Below, piece by piece: positions 7,086-9,556 of a stretch of DNA of 9,556 bases (position 1 is the stretch's first letter; each line of letters starts with the position of its first letter). The stretch covers positions 1 through 9,556 of the forward strand of contig JAHWIS010000104.1 of the NCBI GenBank assembly GCA_019322385.1, read 5' to 3'. A model generated the notes under the pieces. It worked only from the letters and a program-made list of their open reading frames with translations. It searched no databases and had not been told where the DNA came from. This DNA comes from Candidatus Woesearchaeota archaeon. Its GTDB lineage: Archaea; Nanobdellota; Nanobdellia; Woesearchaeales; UBA11576. The translations under genes and the position numbers were made by a program.

Positions 7086-9050
7086 TTATATTGTTATTCC
7101 CAGTTCCCTGAACAGTTCATCTCTTGCAGTTCCGCTCCTGTCAAGCTCTTTGCAGAGCTGCATGAGCAGGCTTATCTTGTTTGCATAGACATTGTTGATC
7201 AGTGTCCTGAATTCCTGATCAAACTCTTTCTCGACAGCTTTCAGCCTCTCGATGGTCTTTGAAAGCTTGATCAGACGCTTGTAATTTCCATAGTCTATCT
7301 CTCCCTGGATGCGGTCCTTTAATGAGTCAAACAGAGCGGGTATGCATTCTGTTATGAGTTTCTTTGCCTCCTTGACCTGTGAATTGAGATCGTCTTTTGC
7401 CTTTTCATCAAGGTGGTGATTGACAAGATACTTTGCATTCTCCACGACGTGTAACGCAAGATATATCGCAATATCCATCTTGTTATGACCCCTCAGCAGC
7501 TGTGCTTCGTTGAGGTATCTTTCCATTGTTGCAAGCTCGCTCCTGTGCAGGTCTGCTATCTCGTGCTGGAGCTCCTTCAATCTTGCAGCGAGGTAGTGGA
7601 TCATGTTAACTTTCCAGGCGAAAAGCTTGTTCAGTCTTATAGATGCGTCACGGATCTCCCTGACATGCTTTACGACAAGGTGGTATGAATCCAGTTTTTT
7701 CCTTGAAATTGTATTGACTTCGGTCTGAACCTGCGCAAGTATCTGCTGCATGCGCCGGCACTTGTCGCTCAGGGTCTGGAAATCCTCCTTGTTCTTGTTG
7801 AGGCGCTCTATCATCCTTGCGAGAGCGTTCTTTTCCCTGAAATCATGCTGCTTGAAAGTCTCGAGGATGTCATGATGCTCCTTGAAGTACTGTTCTACAT
7901 TCTCGAACTCATTGATCTCTGCCTTTAATCCTGGAAGAATCGTGTTTACCTGGTTCATCTGCTCATCTATGTGGTGCAGGATGCCGTGCATCGGATCTGT
8001 GATGATATGTGATTCTGTAAAGTTGAATCCCTGGAGCTGGATTATCCTCCTGTCGATGTCAGGCTTTTCTCCTTTGACGAAATCGATCTCTCCTCCTATA
8101 GTCTCTTTTATGTCTGTAGTTATCTTATCGACAACATGCCTTGATTCGTCGAATATTGTCTGCTCGTTCTTGACAGCCTCATACAGTTTCTTGAAGTTCT
8201 CGATGATCTGTCTTTCATTGTCTTCAACTTCCTTGAGGCTCTTTGCAAATATCTCTATAGGAGCATGTTTCCATTCCTTCCTGAACCATTTGACGCCTTT
8301 ATACCCGCCAAGTCCGAACAATAATAATAGAATCACGCCGGCAATTATCGGCAGATAGTCAGTGCCCTCTGCTTTCTTGGGTGGTGTTGTTATATCCTTA
8401 ACTCCTACTGATGGTGGGCCTGTTGTCGGCGGTGCTGCATACGAAGGGCCGCCGAAAGCACTGCTGACCCCGCCGAAAGCCTTACCTATCCATGACTGAG
8501 ATCCTATGAAACGCTGCATGAATGGGTTTCTCTCGCAGGTGTAATCAGAACAGATCATGTTCCAGGCGACTGCAATAAGTAGTACTGCTATTATTATTGT
8601 GATTATGAAGGCCAGTATCTTGCTCATCTTGGTGTCTTTTGTGAACAATGTCTTTTTCAGCAGGACATAGATGCCTAGGATAATCAGTATGAAGAGTATT
8701 ATTGCTGCGAATGGAATCAGTTTCTTTAATGTGAACCTTCCGCCGTAGACAAGCGCTACTGATAATGCAAGTCCTACAGCAACACTTAGAGCTACGTTTG
8801 CTTTTCTTGCGTCCTTGAACACCTGGTTGAAGCCTATCCAGCAGAGCGCGAAGAATATTATGAAGAAGACAAAGAAATCAAGGAATCCTGGAGCAGGATT
8901 TGCTGCGTATCGGGCGAACATATTGTTGACCCTTCCGAAGACGCCCTGCGCCAGCACTAATTCTGACAGGATGATCGTGAATATTGAGCTTAACAAGAGA
9001 AGCAATGCTAATCTTTTCACTTCACGCTTCTTTTTTGTTTCTTTTTTCAT
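7086..9050 (-). CDS. Polytopic membrane protein with long cytoplasmic helical tail
   Basis: 654 residues. Seen: a Lys-rich N-terminus and signal peptide (about 1-35, likely cut after LVLA), membrane helices at about 54-75, 84-103, 111-131, 144-164 and 232-250, an outer loop with C167 and C172, and a Pro/Gly/Ser-rich outer stretch (193-230). KWFRKEWKH after the last helix marks the inner side. The tail (about 262-654) is almost wholly helical, partly coiled coil, with His-rich patches at 348-360 and 392-402 and an Ala-rich hairpin-like stretch around 516-545. The first helix, DFFVFFIIFFALCWIGF at 58-74, matches DFALFFVIFFALCYLGF in the gene at the left edge, and overall topology agrees; this copy lacks the OmpA-like domain. 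No catalytic motif is seen. A membrane scaffold whose tail contacts the soluble neighbours is inferred from architecture and gene order. The ATG lies 3 bases after the preceding stop; the signal peptide supports this start. Confidence 0.88.
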   Translation of the reverse strand: MKKETKKKREVKRLALLLLLSSIFTIILSELVLAQGVFGRVNNMFARYAANPAPGFLDFFVFFIIFFALCWIGFNQVFKDARKANVALSVAVGLALSVALVYGGRFTLKKLIPFAAIILFILIILGIYVLLKKTLFTKDTKMSKILAFIITIIIAVLLIAVAWNMICSDYTCERNPFMQRFIGSQSWIGKAFGGVSSAFGGPSYAAPPTTGPPSVGVKDITTPPKKAEGTDYLPIIAGVILLLLFGLGGYKGVKWFRKEWKHAPIEIFAKSLKEVEDNERQIIENFKKLYEAVKNEQTIFDESRHVVDKITTDIKETIGGEIDFVKGEKPDIDRRIIQLQGFNFTESHIITDPMHGILHHIDEQMNQVNTILPGLKAEINEFENVEQYFKEHHDILETFKQHDFREKNALARMIERLNKNKEDFQTLSDKCRRMQQILAQVQTEVNTISRKKLDSYHLVVKHVREIRDASIRLNKLFAWKVNMIHYLAARLKELQHEIADLHRSELATMERYLNEAQLLRGHNKMDIAIYLALHVVENAKYLVNHHLDEKAKDDLNSQVKEAKKLITECIPALFDSLKDRIQGEIDYGNYKRLIKLSKTIERLKAVEKEFDQEFRTLINNVYANKISLLMQLCKELDRSGTARDELFRELGITI

Positions 9051-9053
9051 TTC

Positions 9054-9556
9054 TTATGCTGCAGGCCTCATTCTCACGTGGTGAGACTCTATGCCTAGCT
9101 TTTTCAGCTCACGCCAGATGTTTGTGGCTTTTTTGTGTGCTAATTCCATATCAAAATAGATGACATTGCTGAAATCATCAAACTTGCCGCCTGGCTTTTC
9201 CTTGACCTGTCTTTCAAGGTGTTCGTATATCTTGTTCTTGTTCTCCCTAAGTTGTGGAGTCTGCTCCCTAAGAACGCTTATCTGATGGTCTATGTGTTCG
9301 AGATGCTTGCTGGCCTCCTCGTCAATCACTTTCCGATTGTAGATATCCCTTATTCCTTTGATCAGGTTTACAGCAAAGCCTGACGGTCTTTTTGCGATGA
9401 TATAGTCTATCTTTGAGTTGAATTCTGCAATGCTTATCTGGTTGAGCTCGAGCAGCATCGAGAGTGTCCTTGCCTCTATGACTCTCCAGATGTCAGACTG
9501 CCTCTTCTCATGCTCTTCTTCTGATTCAAGAAGCCTTGTGATGTTCTGCGCAGCTA
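9054..9556 (-). CDS. C-terminal part of a helical soluble protein, function unknown (5' end beyond window)
   Basis: The reading frame is open to the right edge, giving 166 visible C-terminal residues; the true start lies outside the window. An internal ATG at 9458 should not be taken as the start, because the 32 residues before it continue the same charged helical pattern without a stop. The visible part is mostly amphipathic helix rich in Glu, Lys, Arg and His, with no membrane segment. It ends in a more mixed region containing KPGGKFDDFSNVIYFDME, then a helix, and stops at RMRPAA. No known family or catalytic motif is recognised. The gene ends 3 bases before the ATG of the polytopic membrane protein, so it belongs to the same transcription unit, which therefore begins upstream of this window. 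Confidence 0.75.
   Translation of the reverse strand, partial: AAQNITRLLESEEEHEKRQSDIWRVIEARTLSMLLELNQISIAEFNSKIDYIIAKRPSGFAVNLIKGIRDIYNRKVIDEEASKHLEHIDHQISVLREQTPQLRENKNKIYEHLERQVKEKPGGKFDDFSNVIYFDMELAHKKATNIWRELKKLGIESHHVRMRPAA

Noticed and set aside
1..9556. RNA genes, CRISPR arrays, insertion sequences, inverted or direct repeats
   Set aside because: The minus strand is coding almost end to end, and I found no repeated units, tRNA-like cloverleaf or transposase motif. Reading by eye could miss short or degenerate repeats.

Overview
The window looks archaeal, most likely from a DPANN lineage such as Woesearchaeota or Pacearchaeota. This is inferred from style, not from a marker gene. Arginine is mostly AGG/AGA, isoleucine is often ATA, Shine-Dalgarno sites are weak, the genes are packed head to tail with gaps of 1 to 34 bases, and a TATA-like box lies in the only intergenic space of any size. 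No rRNA, tRNA, CRISPR array or mobile element was seen. A bacterial candidate-phylum origin cannot be fully excluded.

Layout: all five genes are on the minus strand and read from right to left. (A) 9556-9054 is the C-terminal part of a soluble helical protein that enters from beyond the right edge. (B) 9050-7086 is a 654-aa protein with a signal peptide, five membrane helices and a long helical cytoplasmic tail. (C) 7084-6278 is a 268-aa soluble, charged helical protein. (D) 6275-1536 is a 1579-aa protein with an N-terminal membrane hairpin, about 1000 residues of coiled coil and a C-terminal PPP-family metallophosphatase. (E) 1471 (or 1501) to beyond base 1 is a membrane protein with an OmpA-like domain predicted outside the cell, cut off by the left edge. 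Apart from the 34 bases before gene E, essentially all of the window is coding.

Two points stand out. First, genes B and E are paralogues. They share the order signal peptide, four helices, cysteine-containing outer loop, Pro/Gly-rich outer stretch, fifth helix, cytoplasmic tail, and a near-identical first membrane helix. They differ mainly in the OmpA-like domain that E carries between helices 4 and 5. Second, D places a phosphatase at the end of a membrane-anchored cytoplasmic rod that could reach roughly 150 nm if fully extended.

The operon therefore appears to encode a membrane-anchored apparatus: two related polytopic proteins, one exposing an envelope-binding-type domain, two soluble helical partners and one tethered phosphatase. 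I do not recognise it as a described system. Its function (envelope organisation, surface attachment, cell shape or signalling) is conjecture.
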